A stretch of DNA of 47,466 nt from Pseudomonadota bacterium (GCA_021847305.1 JAJZTZ010000004.1:1-47466), one strand, 5' to 3'. Shown: positions 27,461 through 39,048, counted from the first letter of the stretch. A program made the numbers and translations. Notes: generated by a model from the letters alone, not told the origin.

Positions 27461-27650
27461 GTTGTATCTCCACGATTCATTGTTGTTTTAGAGTGCCTGA
27501 GCGGCGGTGAGTGCTGCAGTGCCAGTATAGATCACAAACCGTATCGCGACAGTGCATCCGACATCCGGCACAGGGCAGTTGGCGCATTATATTATTTTTG
27601 TGCAAAAATATCATGCCGCAGCGGGCCCGGATGGGCCCAAAGGGGAAGGC

Positions 27651-29694
<2,044 letters not shown>

Positions 29695-30042
29695 TTATTT
29701 TTTCAAGAGTTGCGCGTAGGCTTCGGCATCAAAGCCCAGCAGAATGCCGTTGGCGTGTTCCAGTACCGGGCGTTTGATGGCCGACGGCTTTTCCAGCAAT
29801 AATCGGATTGCGGACGCCTGATCGGTCACGCTGTTTTTTACTGCATCAGGCAGCTGGCGCCAGGTTGTACCCTGACGGTTGAGCAGTTTCTCATAGCCGA
29901 CCAGCCCGCACCATTTTTCCAGCATGGCTGCATCCACGCCGTTTTTCTTGAAATCGTGAAACGGCACGTCGATCTGGTGCTCTTGCAGCCAGGTGCGCGC
30001 TTTTTTTACGGTGTTGCAGTTGGGGATGCCATAGAGTTTCAT
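29695..30042 (-). CDS. ArsC-family (YffB/Spx-like) reductase
   Basis: A 115-residue thioredoxin-fold protein. The start MKLYGIPNCNTVKKARTWLQEH carries the single conserved cysteine of the YffB branch (no CxxC), and DFKKNGVDAAMLEKWCGLVGYEKLLNRQGTTWRQL with ILLGFDAEAYAQLLK fits that branch better than true arsenate reductases. The function is probably glutathione-dependent thiol reduction and is not established; arsenate reduction should not be assumed. I chose the ATG at 30042 because translation from the upstream in-frame ATG would add 24 residues foreign to the family. It heads the dapE-prmB unit and is divergent from ispD across 114 bases. Confidence 0.88.
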   Translation of the reverse strand: MKLYGIPNCNTVKKARTWLQEHQIDVPFHDFKKNGVDAAMLEKWCGLVGYEKLLNRQGTTWRQLPDAVKNSVTDQASAIRLLLEKPSAIKRPVLEHANGILLGFDAEAYAQLLKK

Positions 30043-30156
30043 GCTGTGTATCCGGATCGCTTGCGCAAAAGCACATTTTACCGTGAATGCGCGGCCGGTT
30101 GAAAATTTGCGCAAAACCGGTCATAGTCGGGCGCAGTCAAAATAACAGAGTCAAGT

Positions 30157-30849
30157 ATGCCGCAATACGTCGCCCTGATTCCCGCTGCTGGTGCGGGTTC
30201 GCGCATGGGGAGTGCTATCCCCAAACAATATCTTGCCCTGCTGGGGCAGCCCATGATTGCCCATACGCTGCGGGTTTTTGTTGAGGCCCCGGAAATTGCA
30301 CGGGTGTATGTGGTTCTGTCTCCCGGTGATGAATGGTGGCCGGGCTATGACTGGAGTGGTTTTTCCAGCAAACTGGTGCCTCTGTTCGTCGGTGGTCAGA
30401 CCCGTGCCGAAAGCGTGGGCAATGGTTTGCAGGCGATTGCCGGCGAACTGGCCGAAGATGACTGGGTGCTGGTGCACGATGCAGCGCGGCCATGTCTGAC
30501 CCATGCGCTGCTGCTGCGCATGCTGCATACCCTGCATTCTGATCCGGTAGGCGGGCTGCTGGCCGTCCCGGTTGCCGATACGCTGAAGCTTGGCGACAGC
30601 GACAACAAGGTGGTGCGCACCCAGTCGCGCGAGCTCTTGTGGCAGGCGCAGACGCCGCAAATGTTCCGCCTCGGCCTGTTGCGCCAGGCCCTCGCCGCGG
30701 CCGGCGGCGCGCCGACCGATGAGGCGCAGGCGGTCGAGGCGCTGGGCTATTCGCCGCGCCTGGTGCCCAGTGACAATCGTAATTTCAAAGTGACATATCC
30801 GGATGATCTGGAACTGGCCGGTCTGGTACTGGCTGCAAGGAGAGAGTAA
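30157..30849 (+). CDS. ispD: 2-C-methyl-D-erythritol 4-phosphate cytidylyltransferase
   Basis: A 230-residue nucleotidyltransferase of the MEP isoprenoid pathway that joins CTP and methylerythritol 4-phosphate. The N-terminal [29 protein letters not shown] is the CTP-binding loop, [11 protein letters not shown] the metal and substrate region and [15 protein letters not shown] the dimer arm. Length matches the family. The gene is two bases from ispF and probably co-transcribed with it; both act on the same pathway, separated only by the IspE step. Confidence 0.97.
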   Translation: MPQYVALIPAAGAGSRMGSAIPKQYLALLGQPMIAHTLRVFVEAPEIARVYVVLSPGDEWWPGYDWSGFSSKLVPLFVGGQTRAESVGNGLQAIAGELAEDDWVLVHDAARPCLTHALLLRMLHTLHSDPVGGLLAVPVADTLKLGDSDNKVVRTQSRELLWQAQTPQMFRLGLLRQALAAAGGAPTDEAQAVEALGYSPRLVPSDNRNFKVTYPDDLELAGLVLAARRE

Positions 30850-30851
30850 CC

Positions 30852-31328
30852 ATGCGAGTAGGACACGGTTTTGACGTACATGCATTTGCCCCGGACAGAA
30901 AGCTGATTATCGGCGGTGTGGATATTCCCTGGCACCTGGGGCTGGCCGGACATTCCGACGCCGATGTTCTGCTGCATGCCATTTGTGACGCCTTGCTGGG
31001 GGCGGCGGCCATGGGTGACATCGGGCGGCATTTCCCCGATACCGATGCCCGCTACAAGGGCATTGATAGCCGGAAGCTGCTGCGTGAAGTTGCTGGCAAG
31101 ATTCGTGACGCCGGCTACGGCCTGGTGAATCTGGATGCAACGATTATCGCTCAGGCGCCCAAGATGGCGCCGCACATCGAAACCATGCGTGCCAATATTG
31201 CCGCGGATCTGGGCGTGGCGCCCGGTGCGGTAAACGTTAAGGCGACCACGACCGAAAAGCTCGGATTTACCGGCCGGGGGGAGGGTATTGCCGTCGAGGC
31301 TGTGTGTTTGCTGGAGTCGCTGGGTTAA
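30852..31328 (+). CDS. ispF: 2-C-methyl-D-erythritol 2,4-cyclodiphosphate synthase
   Basis: A 158-residue trimeric enzyme of the MEP pathway. It cyclises CDP-methylerythritol 2-phosphate with release of CMP. The metal ligands are in [11 protein letters not shown] (Asp8, His10) and [33 protein letters not shown] (His42), and the CMP-binding [22 protein letters not shown] lies near the end. AAGGAGAGAG precedes the ATG. It is followed after six bases by thpR. Confidence 0.97.
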   Translation: MRVGHGFDVHAFAPDRKLIIGGVDIPWHLGLAGHSDADVLLHAICDALLGAAAMGDIGRHFPDTDARYKGIDSRKLLREVAGKIRDAGYGLVNLDATIIAQAPKMAPHIETMRANIAADLGVAPGAVNVKATTTEKLGFTGRGEGIAVEAVCLLESLG

Positions 31329-31334
31329 ACCGGC

Positions 31335-31871
31335 ATGCGCCTGTTTTTTGCTCTGTGGCCAGGTAAAACCCTTGCCAGAAAGTGGCACGGGCTGGGACGG
31401 CGCTGGCATCCGGTGGTCGGCGGCCGGCTGATGCCGGTGGCCAATTTGCACCTGACGCTGGTTTTTCTTGGCGAAGTGCCCGAGCAGCGCATCAGCGAGT
31501 TGCAGGCCTGCGTTGCCGATCTCAGCGCCGCTCCGGTTCGGCTGGAACTGACGCATGCCGGTTACTGGAAGCACAATGGCATTGTCTGGCTCGCGCCGAC
31601 GACGGTGCCGTCGGAACTGGCGGCACTTGAGCAGGCGCTGCGCAGCCGCCTGGTCGCGGCGGGTTTTGTACTCGAGCAGCGCGAGTACGTGCCGCATATT
31701 ACTCTGCTGCGCAAGGCATTGCGCGGGCCGGCAGAATCGCTCAGGCCGATTGTGTGGGGGTGTGACAGTTTTGTGCTGGCGGGCTCGACCCCCGGTGAAA
31801 ACGGATCGAGCTACGCCATACTGGGTCGTTGGCCGCTTACAGGTAAATGCAGTGAGCCAGCTGCTCGCTGA
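31335..31871 (+). CDS. thpR: RNA 2',3'-cyclic phosphodiesterase (2'-5' RNA ligase family)
   Basis: A 178-residue 2H-superfamily protein with the two paired motifs HLTL (in NLHLTLVFLGEVPEQ) and HITL (in YVPHITLLRKALRG). Bacterial ThpR opens 2',3'-cyclic phosphates on RNA ends and can reversibly join 2'-5' linkages in vitro; its biological role is unclear. The start MRLFFALWPG is typical of the family. Its last 35 bases overlap the 3' end of the convergent attachment-family gene. Confidence 0.93.
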   Translation: MRLFFALWPGKTLARKWHGLGRRWHPVVGGRLMPVANLHLTLVFLGEVPEQRISELQACVADLSAAPVRLELTHAGYWKHNGIVWLAPTTVPSELAALEQALRSRLVAAGFVLEQREYVPHITLLRKALRGPAESLRPIVWGCDSFVLAGSTPGENGSSYAILGRWPLTGKCSEPAAR

Positions 31872-32277
31872 TTTTCTGCGGCGTCATTTTGGTGTAATCC
31901 TTCTCGACAATATCGCTGATGCGTTGTTTCACGTGCTGCGAAAACTCCGTGTTCAGCATGCCGGAAAAGGGCTTTGAAGCGACCAGAATCAACCGGTCGT
32001 AGACATTGCCGACACGGCCTTCTTCTACCGCGCTGGCCAGCTCTTGGGCGAAGCGACCGGCTTCCACCTCTTTCGGGCTGCTCGACGGCACAAAAGAGCC
32101 GTGTCCGTTGCCGGTGCCGGGGTTGTGCCCGGGACGGTCGGTAACCAGATTTGAGCCTTTCTCCCTGCTTTCCGGATGACTGAATTCCTTAATCAGCTCC
32201 AGTCCCTTTTTGATGCCGTGGTTGGCGTACAGCTTGGCTATGCTTGCATTGGCGACAAGAATCCATGTGGTGCTCAT
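31837..32277 (-). CDS. Host attachment family protein
   Basis: A 146-residue protein matching the family named 'protein required for attachment to host cells' after an Agrobacterium gene: TTWILVANASIAKLYANHG at the start, SREKGSNLVTDRPGHNPGTGNGHGSFVPSSSPKEVEAGRFAQELA in the centre and RLILVASKPFSGMLNTEFSQHVKQRI, with DIVEKDYTKMTPQKISEQL at the end. The fold resembles a translation release factor domain. Despite its name it is common in free-living betaproteobacteria and its role is unsettled. The ATG at 32277 has AAGGAG ten bases upstream and is preferred over an in-frame ATG 93 bases further up. The 223 bases upstream hold its promoter and no gene. Confidence 0.9.
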   Translation of the reverse strand: MSTTWILVANASIAKLYANHGIKKGLELIKEFSHPESREKGSNLVTDRPGHNPGTGNGHGSFVPSSSPKEVEAGRFAQELASAVEEGRVGNVYDRLILVASKPFSGMLNTEFSQHVKQRISDIVEKDYTKMTPQKISEQLAHCIYL

Positions 32278-32500
32278 AGAACATTGCTCCTTGCAGTAGT
32301 GGCGAGATGCGCCGGGGAAACGCGCTGGCCCCGAATGGCCAGGTGTCACTGGCAACGCAGCGAGAGGCATGAGCGCCTCATGCGGCGTGCGGTGGTGCAG
32401 CGCGCGGGTGTGCTTGTGGCATGCGTATCTGGCTTGCCGCTTTTGGCGGGCTAAGCAATTGATTCCCCGAAATTTAAAGCTAGCACCCGGGGAGGGACTG

Positions 32501-33037
32501 TCAAGGTGATTTTCTTTCCATGCGACGGAATTCCCATGGCGGTGTCGGGGCGGCGTCTTGCCACAGGCCGATGTGGCGGTTGCGTGCGGTTATTTCAGCT
32601 TCGGCGTATTGACGCCGCAGTTCCGCGGACTGTTCATTGGCATATTTCTTGTAATGCCATGCCCAGCCCTGACGGATCTGCCGCAGGCAAATATCCGTAC
32701 CGTTGAGCTTGATAATCCCGATATAGCGCCCATATCGGTCATGCTTTGACAGGAGCAGCCGCACTTTCGCTCCCGATAGGTCGTGCAAGGCATTTTTCGC
32801 GTCCTGGCCATATGGCTGGTTGTGCTCCGGCGCGTCAATGCCGGCCATGCGCAGGTGATAAGTGCGCGCGCGGCTGTCGGTGACTACCACGGTGTCGCCA
32901 TCGATGACCCGGGCAATAATCGCATCGACACTTTTTGTACTGGTTGTACTGGTCCGGTGTTGTCCGGCAACAGCCTGGCCGTAACCAAAATGAATGAATG
33001 CGAGAAAGAGAACACAGACTTTTACTAGTGTTTGCAT
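32501..33037 (-). CDS. Secreted thermonuclease-like (SNase) nuclease
   Basis: A 178-residue protein with a signal peptide (MQTLVKVCVLFLAFIHFGYGQAVAG region, about 1-24) and a staphylococcal-nuclease-like OB fold: ARVIDGDTVVV, HLRMAGIDAPEHNQPYGQDAK, KHDRYGRYIGII and AWHYKKY, followed by AEAEITARNRHIGLWQD. Residues corresponding to the catalytic Arg, Asp and Glu appear present. It likely degrades DNA or RNA in the periplasm or outside the cell. Its ATG lies within the spacer of the divergent rimP promoter, so the two units share very little upstream DNA. Confidence 0.92.
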   Translation of the reverse strand: MQTLVKVCVLFLAFIHFGYGQAVAGQHRTSTTSTKSVDAIIARVIDGDTVVVTDSRARTYHLRMAGIDAPEHNQPYGQDAKNALHDLSGAKVRLLLSKHDRYGRYIGIIKLNGTDICLRQIRQGWAWHYKKYANEQSAELRRQYAEAEITARNRHIGLWQDAAPTPPWEFRRMERKSP

Positions 33038-33049
33038 GTTTGGTATAAT
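33021..33049 (+). promoter_or_regulatory. Sigma-70 promoter of the rimP-nusA-infB operon
   Basis: TTTACT (33021-33026), a 17-bp spacer, then TATAAT (33044-33049) with an upstream TG giving an extended -10. Expected transcription start is near 33056, 47 bases before rimP. Confidence 0.7.
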
Positions 33050-33063
33050 AACAAAATTAACAG

Positions 33064-33090
33064 GTGGGCTTTGCAGCCCATTTTTTATTT
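33064..33090 (+). promoter_or_regulatory. Terminator-like hairpin in the rimP leader
   Basis: TGGGCT-TTGC-AGCCCA (stem of six) followed by a T-rich run, TTTTTTATTT, 13-40 bases before the rimP ATG and just after the expected transcription start. Attenuator-like 'rimP leader' elements ending in a terminator have been described upstream of rimP-nusA-infB in gammaproteobacteria. Here the element is much shorter and may instead be a 5' stability hairpin. Confidence 0.5.
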
Positions 33091-33102
33091 GTGGCGGTGA
33101 AA

Positions 33103-33534
33103 ATGGATTTGCAGGCGCTTGTAGAGTCCACAGTTCAGGGGCTGGGTTACGAGCTGGTTGATTTTGAAATCAGCCAGCGCGGCAAGATGCTGCGCGTGTT
33201 TCTGGATAAGCCGGGCGGCATCACAATCGATGATTGTGCCCAGGTGAGCAATCATCTGTCCCGCTTGCTGGCGGTTGAGCTGGATTATGACTATGACCGT
33301 CTGGAGGTTTCGTCTCCGGGTCTGGATCGTCCGCTGAAGAAAGAAAGCGATTTTGTGCGTTTTGCCGGGCAGAAGGTGCAGCTTAAATTGCGCATCCCGC
33401 TGGAAGGACGCAAGAATTTTATTGGAATGTTGCAGGGTATAGAGGCAGGCGATGTGCAACTCGATGTGGATGGCGTCAAAACGGCCATTCCGCTGAGTAA
33501 TGTGGAAAAAGCCCGCCTGGTACCGCAATTTTAG
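33103..33534 (+). CDS. rimP: Ribosome maturation factor RimP
   Basis: A 143-residue protein needed for late assembly of the 30S subunit. [24 protein letters not shown] at the start, [28 protein letters not shown] and [28 protein letters not shown] are diagnostic. The ATG at 33103 is chosen because the longer frame would read through the leader hairpin. It is first in the conserved rimP-nusA-infB-rbfA-truB operon, 15 bases before nusA. Confidence 0.96.
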   Translation: MDLQALVESTVQGLGYELVDFEISQRGKMLRVFLDKPGGITIDDCAQVSNHLSRLLAVELDYDYDRLEVSSPGLDRPLKKESDFVRFAGQKVQLKLRIPLEGRKNFIGMLQGIEAGDVQLDVDGVKTAIPLSNVEKARLVPQF

Positions 33535-33549
33535 CCGGAGGTTGAGAGG

Positions 33550-35022
33550 ATGAGTCGCGAAGTATTGTTGTTGGCTGACGCCTTGGCGCGTGAAAAGAAC
33601 GTTGATAAGGAAATTGTCTTTGCCGCGCTGGAGATGGCGCTGGCATCAGCCACGAAAAAACGTTTTACCGACGATGTCGAAGTGCGTGTCTCAGTCGATC
33701 GCAATTCCGGTGATTACGATTCCTTCCGTCGCTGGGAAGTGGTGGAAGATGAGCTGCTGGAAGAGCCGAGCCGTCAGTTGACGCTGGAACAGGCGCAGGA
33801 AATCAAGCCGGGTATCGCCCTGGGTGAATTCATTGAAGAGCCGCTTGAACCCGTCGAGTTCGGTCGTATCGGTGCCCAAGCTGCCAAGCAGGTGATTCTG
33901 CAGAAAATCCGCGACGCCGAGCGTGATCAGATTCTCAATGATTTCCTCATGCGCCGCGAACACATGGTGACCGGTGTCATCAAGCGTATGGAACGTGGCA
34001 ACGCCATCATCGAGTCGGGTCGCATTGAAGGCCTGTTGCCGAAAGACCAGATGATTCCGAAGGAAAATCTGCGTTCCGGTGACCGCGTGCGCGCGTTCCT
34101 CAGTCGCGTGGATCGCGGTGGTCGCGGTCCGAGCCTGATCCTGTCGCGTACTGCGCCGGAATTTCTGGTCAAGCTGTTTGAACTGGAAGTGCCGGAAATC
34201 GAGGAAGGCATGCTGGAAATTAAAGCCGCTGCCCGTGACCCCGGTTTGCGTGCCAAGATTGCCGTTAAATCCAACGATCCGCGTATCGATCCGATCGGTA
34301 CCTGCGTCGGCATGCGCGGTTCGCGCGTGCAGGCAGTGACCAATGAGCTGAACGGCGAACGCGTCGATATCGTGCTGTGGTCGCCTGAAGCAGCACAGTT
34401 CGTCATCAATGCACTGGCGCCGGCGGAAGTGAACTCCATCGTTGTTGATGAAGAAAAGCGCAGCATGGACGTGGTGGTGGATGAAGAGCAGCTGGGCAAC
34501 GCCATCGGCCGCAACGGTCAGAACGTCCGCCTGGCCTCCGAACTCACCGGTTGGAACATCAACATCATGACGGTGGAAGAAGCGGAGAAGAAGAGCGAAG
34601 CCGAAGCGGCCGGTATCCGTTCGCTGTTTATGCAGGCGCTCGATGTTGATGCCGACGTGGCTGATGTGCTGATCGAGGAAGGTTTCTCGACGCTGGAAGA
34701 AATTGCCTACGTGCCGCTCAACGAAATGCTGGAAATCGAAGCTTTCGACGAAGACACCGTTAACGAACTGCGCAGTCGTGCACGTAATGCGCTGTTGACC
34801 GCGGCAATCGTCAAGGAAGAAAAGATCGAGAACATGGCCGAGGATCTTGCCTCGGTTGAGGGCATGGATGCGGAAACTGCCCGTGTGCTGGCAAGCCACG
34901 GTGTAGTGACCCAGGAAGATCTGGCCGAACTGGCCGTTGATGATCTGGTCGAAATGACATCCATGGATGCAGAACGGGCCAAGCAGTTGATCATGACTGC
35001 CCGTGCACCCTGGTTTGCCTGA
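33550..35022 (+). CDS. nusA: Transcription termination/antitermination protein NusA
   Basis: A 490-residue RNA polymerase-associated factor that controls pausing, termination and antitermination. Visible parts are the N-terminal RNA polymerase-binding domain (1-~130), an S1 domain (~135-200, [17 protein letters not shown]), two KH domains (~230-345, with [17 protein letters not shown] and [17 protein letters not shown]) and two acidic C-terminal repeats (~360-490), as in E. coli NusA (495 residues). CCGGAGGTTGAGAGG precedes the ATG. NusA is known to act on its own operon in E. coli, and a hairpin in the rimP leader is a candidate site here. Confidence 0.98.
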   Translation: MSREVLLLADALAREKNVDKEIVFAALEMALASATKKRFTDDVEVRVSVDRNSGDYDSFRRWEVVEDELLEEPSRQLTLEQAQEIKPGIALGEFIEEPLEPVEFGRIGAQAAKQVILQKIRDAERDQILNDFLMRREHMVTGVIKRMERGNAIIESGRIEGLLPKDQMIPKENLRSGDRVRAFLSRVDRGGRGPSLILSRTAPEFLVKLFELEVPEIEEGMLEIKAAARDPGLRAKIAVKSNDPRIDPIGTCVGMRGSRVQAVTNELNGERVDIVLWSPEAAQFVINALAPAEVNSIVVDEEKRSMDVVVDEEQLGNAIGRNGQNVRLASELTGWNINIMTVEEAEKKSEAEAAGIRSLFMQALDVDADVADVLIEEGFSTLEEIAYVPLNEMLEIEAFDEDTVNELRSRARNALLTAAIVKEEKIENMAEDLASVEGMDAETARVLASHGVVTQEDLAELAVDDLVEMTSMDAERAKQLIMTARAPWFA

Positions 35023-35055
35023 GCGGAAGCCCGATCATGTGTTATTGAAATAAAA

Positions 35056-35083
35056 CGATGAAATCATCGCCGGAATGTCCGGC
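35056..35083 (+). other. Two adjacent hairpins between nusA and infB
   Basis: CGATGA-AA-TCATCG (35056-35069) abuts GCCGGA-ATG-TCCGGC (35069-35083). Neither has a T-run, so they are unlikely terminators; they may be mRNA processing or translation-control structures ahead of infB. Confidence 0.5.
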
Positions 35084-35104
35084 GCGTGAAGTGGAAAGAG
35101 ATAG

Positions 35105-37679
35105 ATGAACGTAGAACAATTCGCAACCGAGCTTAACCTGCCTGTTTCACTGCTGCTTGAGCAGCTTAAAGAAGCTGGTGTAGCCAAGCAGAATGCTGCC
35201 GACACGGTGAGCGAACAGGATAAAGAGAAGCTGCTGGATTTCCTGCGCCGTTCGCACGGCGCCAAGGATGCGGTAAAGCCGAAGATTACCCTGACGCGCA
35301 AGGAAACCACCGAAATCCGCAAGGCGGACAGCAGCGGCAAGGCACGCACGATTCAGGTGGAAGTTCGCAAGAAGCGAGTGTTCGTTAAGCGGGAAGAAGG
35401 CGAAGCAGTTGCTGAAGCGCCTGCTGCCGTAGCCCCGGCTGTCCCGGCTGCACCTGCTGGTATGCAGGACAGCGAGCTGGCCAAGCGTGAAGAAGAAGCG
35501 CGCAAGCAGGCCGAACTGTTTGCCCGCCAGGCTGCTGAAGCCCATGCAAAGCAGGAGCGCGAGCAGCGTCACAAGCAGGTTGCCGAAGTTGAAGCTAAAC
35601 CGGCGGAAGCCGGGGCTGTGGCTGCGGAAGCAGCCAAACCGGCCGAAACCGAAGCTGTTGCGCAGCCGGCTCAGCCCGCCCAGGCTGAAGCTCCGGCAGC
35701 CAAGCCGGCAGCCAAGCCAGAAGTCAAAACCGACAAGAAGGGGCCGAAAAAAGGCGACCGGCAAAGAAGGTGGCTGGGGTGATGAAGCCGGCAAGAAGCG
35801 CGGTATCAAGACCCGTGGCGATTCTAGTGGCGGTGCGGGCGGCTGGCGCGAGCGCAAGGCGGGCGGCAGACATAAATCTGCCGGCGAAACGCAACATGCT
35901 TTCTCCATGCCGACCGAGCCGGTTGTGCATGAGGTGATGGTGCCGGAAACCATTACTGTGGCCGAGCTGGCGCACAAAATGGCGGTGAAGGCCGCGGAAG
36001 TCATCAAGACCCTGATGAAAATGGGCATGATGGTGACCATCAACCAGGTACTGGATCAGGAAACTGCGCTGATCGTGGTGGAAGAAATGGGCCACAAGGG
36101 CCATGCCGCCAAGCTGGATGATCCGGATGCCTATCTGGGTGAAGATGAAGCCCACCACGAATATGAAAGCCTGCCGCGCGCTCCGGTTGTGACCGTAATG
36201 GGTCACGTGGATCACGGTAAAACCTCTCTGCTGGATTATATCCGCCGTGCCAAGGTGGCTTCTGGCGAAGCGGGTGGCATTACCCAGCATATCGGTGCCT
36301 ACCACGTGGAAACCCCGCGTGGCATGATCACCTTCCTCGACACCCCGGGTCACGAGGCATTTACCGCCATGCGTGCCCGCGGTGCCAAGCTGACCGATAT
36401 CGTGGTGCTGGTGGTGGCAGCAGATGACGGCGTGATGCCGCAGACCATCGAGGCGATTCACCATGCCAAGGCGGCTGGTGTGCCGCTGGTGGTGGCCGTG
36501 AATAAGATCGACAAGCCGGATGCCAATCCTGAACGCATTCGACAGGAATTGTCGCAGCATGAAGTGATTGCCGAAGAGTGGGGTGGTGATACTCAGTTCG
36601 TAAACGTATCCGCCAAACAGGGTACCGGCATCGACGAACTGCTGGAAGGTATTCTGCTGCAGGCGGAAGTGCTGGAACTGACTGCGCCGAAAGACGCCCC
36701 GGCCAAAGGTATCGTGGTCGAAGCGCGTCTGGACAAGGGCCGCGGTCCGGTAGCGACTGTACTGGTTCAGTCCGGTACGCTGCGCAAGGGTGATGTGGTG
36801 CTGGCCGGTGCCGTGTTTGGCCGGGTACGTGCCATGCTGGACGAGGCAGGTCACCAGATTGCCGAGGCCGGTCCGTCCATCCCGGTGGAAATTCAGGGGC
36901 TGTCTGATGTGCCAGCTGCGGGCGAAGACATCATGGCCATGCAGGACGAGAAGAAAGCACGTGAAATCGCTCTGTTCCGTCAGGGCAAATTCCGTGATGT
37001 GCGTCTGGCCAAACAGCAGGCAGCCAAGCTGGAAAACATGTTTGCCAATATGGGCGAGGGCGAGGTCAAGTCCCTGCCGCTTATTATCAAGGCCGACGTG
37101 CAAGGCTCCTACGAAGCGCTGGCTTCCTCGTTGCAGAAATTGTCGACCGACGAAGTGCGCGTCAACATCATCCACTCTGCCGTGGGTGCGATTACCGAAT
37201 CCGACGTCAACCTGGCAGCGGCCTCCAATGCCGTGATCATCGGCTTTAATACGCGTGCCGATGTGCCGGCCAAGCGCCTGATCGAGTCGACCGGCGTGGA
37301 TGTGCGTTACTACAACATCATCTATGCTGCAGTGGACGAGGTGAAAGCGGCGCTGTCGGGTATGCTGGCGCCGGAGAAGAAAGAAAACGTCATCGGTATG
37401 GTCGAGGTGCGCGAAGTCTTCAAGATTTCCAAAGTGGGTACCATTGCCGGTTGTTACGTTACTGACGGCCTTATCAAGCGCAACTCTTCCGTGCGCGTCA
37501 TTCGCGACAATGTGGTCATCCACACTGGCGAACTTGAATCGCTCAAGCGCTTCAAGGATGACGTCAAGGAAGTGCGTAACAACTTCGAATGCGGTCTGCA
37601 GCTCAAGAACTTCAACGATATTGAAGTCGGCGATCAGCTGGAAGTGTTCGAAGTGGTTGAAGTGGCCCGCTCGCTCTAA
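35105..37679 (+). CDS. infB: Translation initiation factor IF-2, interrupted by a one-base frameshift
   Basis: The reading frame opened at 35105 carries the IF2 N-terminal domain ([25 protein letters not shown]-type start) and the alanine/glutamate-rich linker but stops at 35782. The rest of IF2 is in the +1 frame: second IF2N domain ([22 protein letters not shown]), GTPase domain with [16 protein letters not shown] and NKID, then domains III-IV ending at 37679. Removing one base in the region 35740-35752 restores a full-length protein of about 857 residues. IF2 is essential, so the break is likely a sequence error, a tolerated lesion with internal initiation (an ATG at 35907 precedes the second domain; E. 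coli makes shorter IF2 forms), or recoding. It sits in its normal place between nusA and rbfA. Confidence 0.92.
35740..35752 (+). other. Probable frameshift site in infB
   Basis: The frame change must fall between the [10 protein letters not shown] region and the [12 protein letters not shown] region. This short stretch has two homopolymers, GGGG at 35740-35743 and AAAAAA at 35747-35752. Dropping one A gives ...[19 protein letters not shown]..., and dropping one G works equally well. The direction needed is +1 (or -2), not the -1 expected for a classic A-AAA-AAG slip. Confidence 0.7.
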
Positions 37680-37697
37680 TCGGGACGAATTGTCAGC

Positions 37698-38081
37698 ATG
37701 CCTAAACATAATGCGCGCGTCTTCCGTATCGCAGACCAGATCCAGCGCGAGCTGAATGACATTTTGCGCTACGAGCTGAAGGATCCGCGCGTCGGTGATA
37801 TCACTCTGACTGGCGTGGAGGTGTCGGCCGACTACGGTCATGCCAAGGTGTTTTTCACCTCGCTGGCGCCTGTCGAGCAGCACGAAGACATCGCCCGCGC
37901 GCTGGCCAAGGCGGGCGGATTCCTGCGTAGCGAACTGGCGCGCCGCATGAATACGCGTACTGTGCCGCAGCTGCATTTTGTCTACGATGTGTCAGTTGAG
38001 CATGGTATGGAACTGTCCCGCTTGATCGACAGCGCGGTCGCCGATCTTCCGCCCGAGTCCGAAGACGATTCGAAAGCCTAG
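37698..38081 (+). CDS. rbfA: 30S ribosome-binding factor RbfA
   Basis: A 127-residue KH-like protein that binds immature 30S subunits and helps mature the 5' end of 16S rRNA, important for cold growth. RVFRIADQIQRELNDILRYELKDPRVGDITLTGVEVSADYGHAKVFF and VPQLHFVYDVSVEHGMELSRLID are diagnostic. The gene follows infB by 18 bases and precedes truB by 14, as in most proteobacteria. Confidence 0.97.
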   Translation: MPKHNARVFRIADQIQRELNDILRYELKDPRVGDITLTGVEVSADYGHAKVFFTSLAPVEQHEDIARALAKAGGFLRSELARRMNTRTVPQLHFVYDVSVEHGMELSRLIDSAVADLPPESEDDSKA

Positions 38082-38095
38082 CCTTCCGAGGTTGT

Positions 38096-39025
38096 GTGAC
38101 TCAATTCAAGCGCCCCAAGCGCAATATTGATGGTGTGCTGTTGCTGGATAAACCGCACGGGTTATCCAGCAACACGGCCTTGCAGCGCGCCCGGTGGCTG
38201 TTCCAGGCCGCCAAGGCCGGTCATACCGGTACGCTTGATCCCATGGCAACCGGTCTGCTGCCGCTCTGCCTGGGAGAAGCCACCAAATTTTCCCAGTACC
38301 TGCTTAATGCCGATAAAACCTACCTGGCCGAGATCAAATTCGGTGCCGCTACCACCACGGGCGATGCCGAAGGCGAGGTAATCTCCCACTGTCCGGTGGT
38401 GTTTGATCAGGACCGGTTACAGGCTGTGCTGCAGCAGTTCGTCGGCGAAATCTGGCAGACACCGCCCATGTATTCGGCGCTCAAGCATGAAGGCAAGGCC
38501 CTCTATGAATATGCTCGAGCCGGCGAGGAGATTGAGCGCAAACGCCGCCAGATCAGAATATACGCACTGGAATTGCTCGAATGGAATCAACCCGATGTGG
38601 CATTGGTGCAGGTCCGTTGCAGTAAAGGCACCTACGTTCGGACTCTGGCAGAGGATATCGCCCAGGCACTTGGCTCATGCGCTCACCTGATCGGGCTGCG
38701 GCGCACGGCGATTGGCGACTTCCGGGTAGAGGATGCGGTCACCCTGGAGACGCTGGAGCAACTCGACCTGGCACAGCGTGATGCGCTGCTGGCCGAGGCC
38801 GACCGGCTGGTATACGATCGCCCGGCGGTGCAGCTTGATGGCGACAGCGCTTTTTATCTGCAGCGCGGCCAGGCCGTCTGGGTGCCTCAATTGCAGGCAG
38901 CAGGCATCTTGCGCCTGTATGGTCCGGGGCATGTGTTTCTCGGCGTGGGCGAACTGGACGACCAGGGGCGCGTTCAGCCGCGGCGTCTGATTGTCCCGCC
39001 TGTCGGCCAGCCGGCTGGCAACTGA
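38096..39025 (+). CDS. truB: tRNA pseudouridine(55) synthase TruB
   Basis: A 309-residue enzyme converting U55 of the T-loop of tRNAs to pseudouridine. The catalytic Asp lies in [26 protein letters not shown], followed by the Tru[19 protein letters not shown] segment, [18 protein letters not shown] and [23 protein letters not shown]-terminal PUA-like domain completes it. The start is GTG at 38096, giving [22 protein letters not shown] after fMet. It belongs to the rimP operon. Confidence 0.97.
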   Translation: MTQFKRPKRNIDGVLLLDKPHGLSSNTALQRARWLFQAAKAGHTGTLDPMATGLLPLCLGEATKFSQYLLNADKTYLAEIKFGAATTTGDAEGEVISHCPVVFDQDRLQAVLQQFVGEIWQTPPMYSALKHEGKALYEYARAGEEIERKRRQIRIYALELLEWNQPDVALVQVRCSKGTYVRTLAEDIAQALGSCAHLIGLRRTAIGDFRVEDAVTLETLEQLDLAQRDALLAEADRLVYDRPAVQLDGDSAFYLQRGQAVWVPQLQAAGILRLYGPGHVFLGVGELDDQGRVQPRRLIVPPVGQPAGN

Positions 39026-39048
39026 TCGCGACAGAAACCGGAGTGAAC

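Noticed and set aside
29695-30042. Arsenic resistance gene
   Set aside because: The protein belongs to the YffB/Spx-like branch of the ArsC family, and no arsR, arsB or acr3 is nearby.
31837-32277. Evidence for host association or virulence
   Set aside because: The attachment-family name comes from one Agrobacterium gene; the family is common in free-living bacteria.
35740-35760. Programmed -1 frameshift at A-AAA-AAG in infB, as in dnaX
   Set aside because: The shift needed is +1 (or -2). The A6 tract is in a different phase from the slippery heptamer, and no programmed shift in infB is known to me.
35724-37976. 750-codon open frame on the minus strand
   Set aside because: It lies antisense to infB and rbfA and has the His/Gln-rich composition of a shadow frame; it is not a gene.
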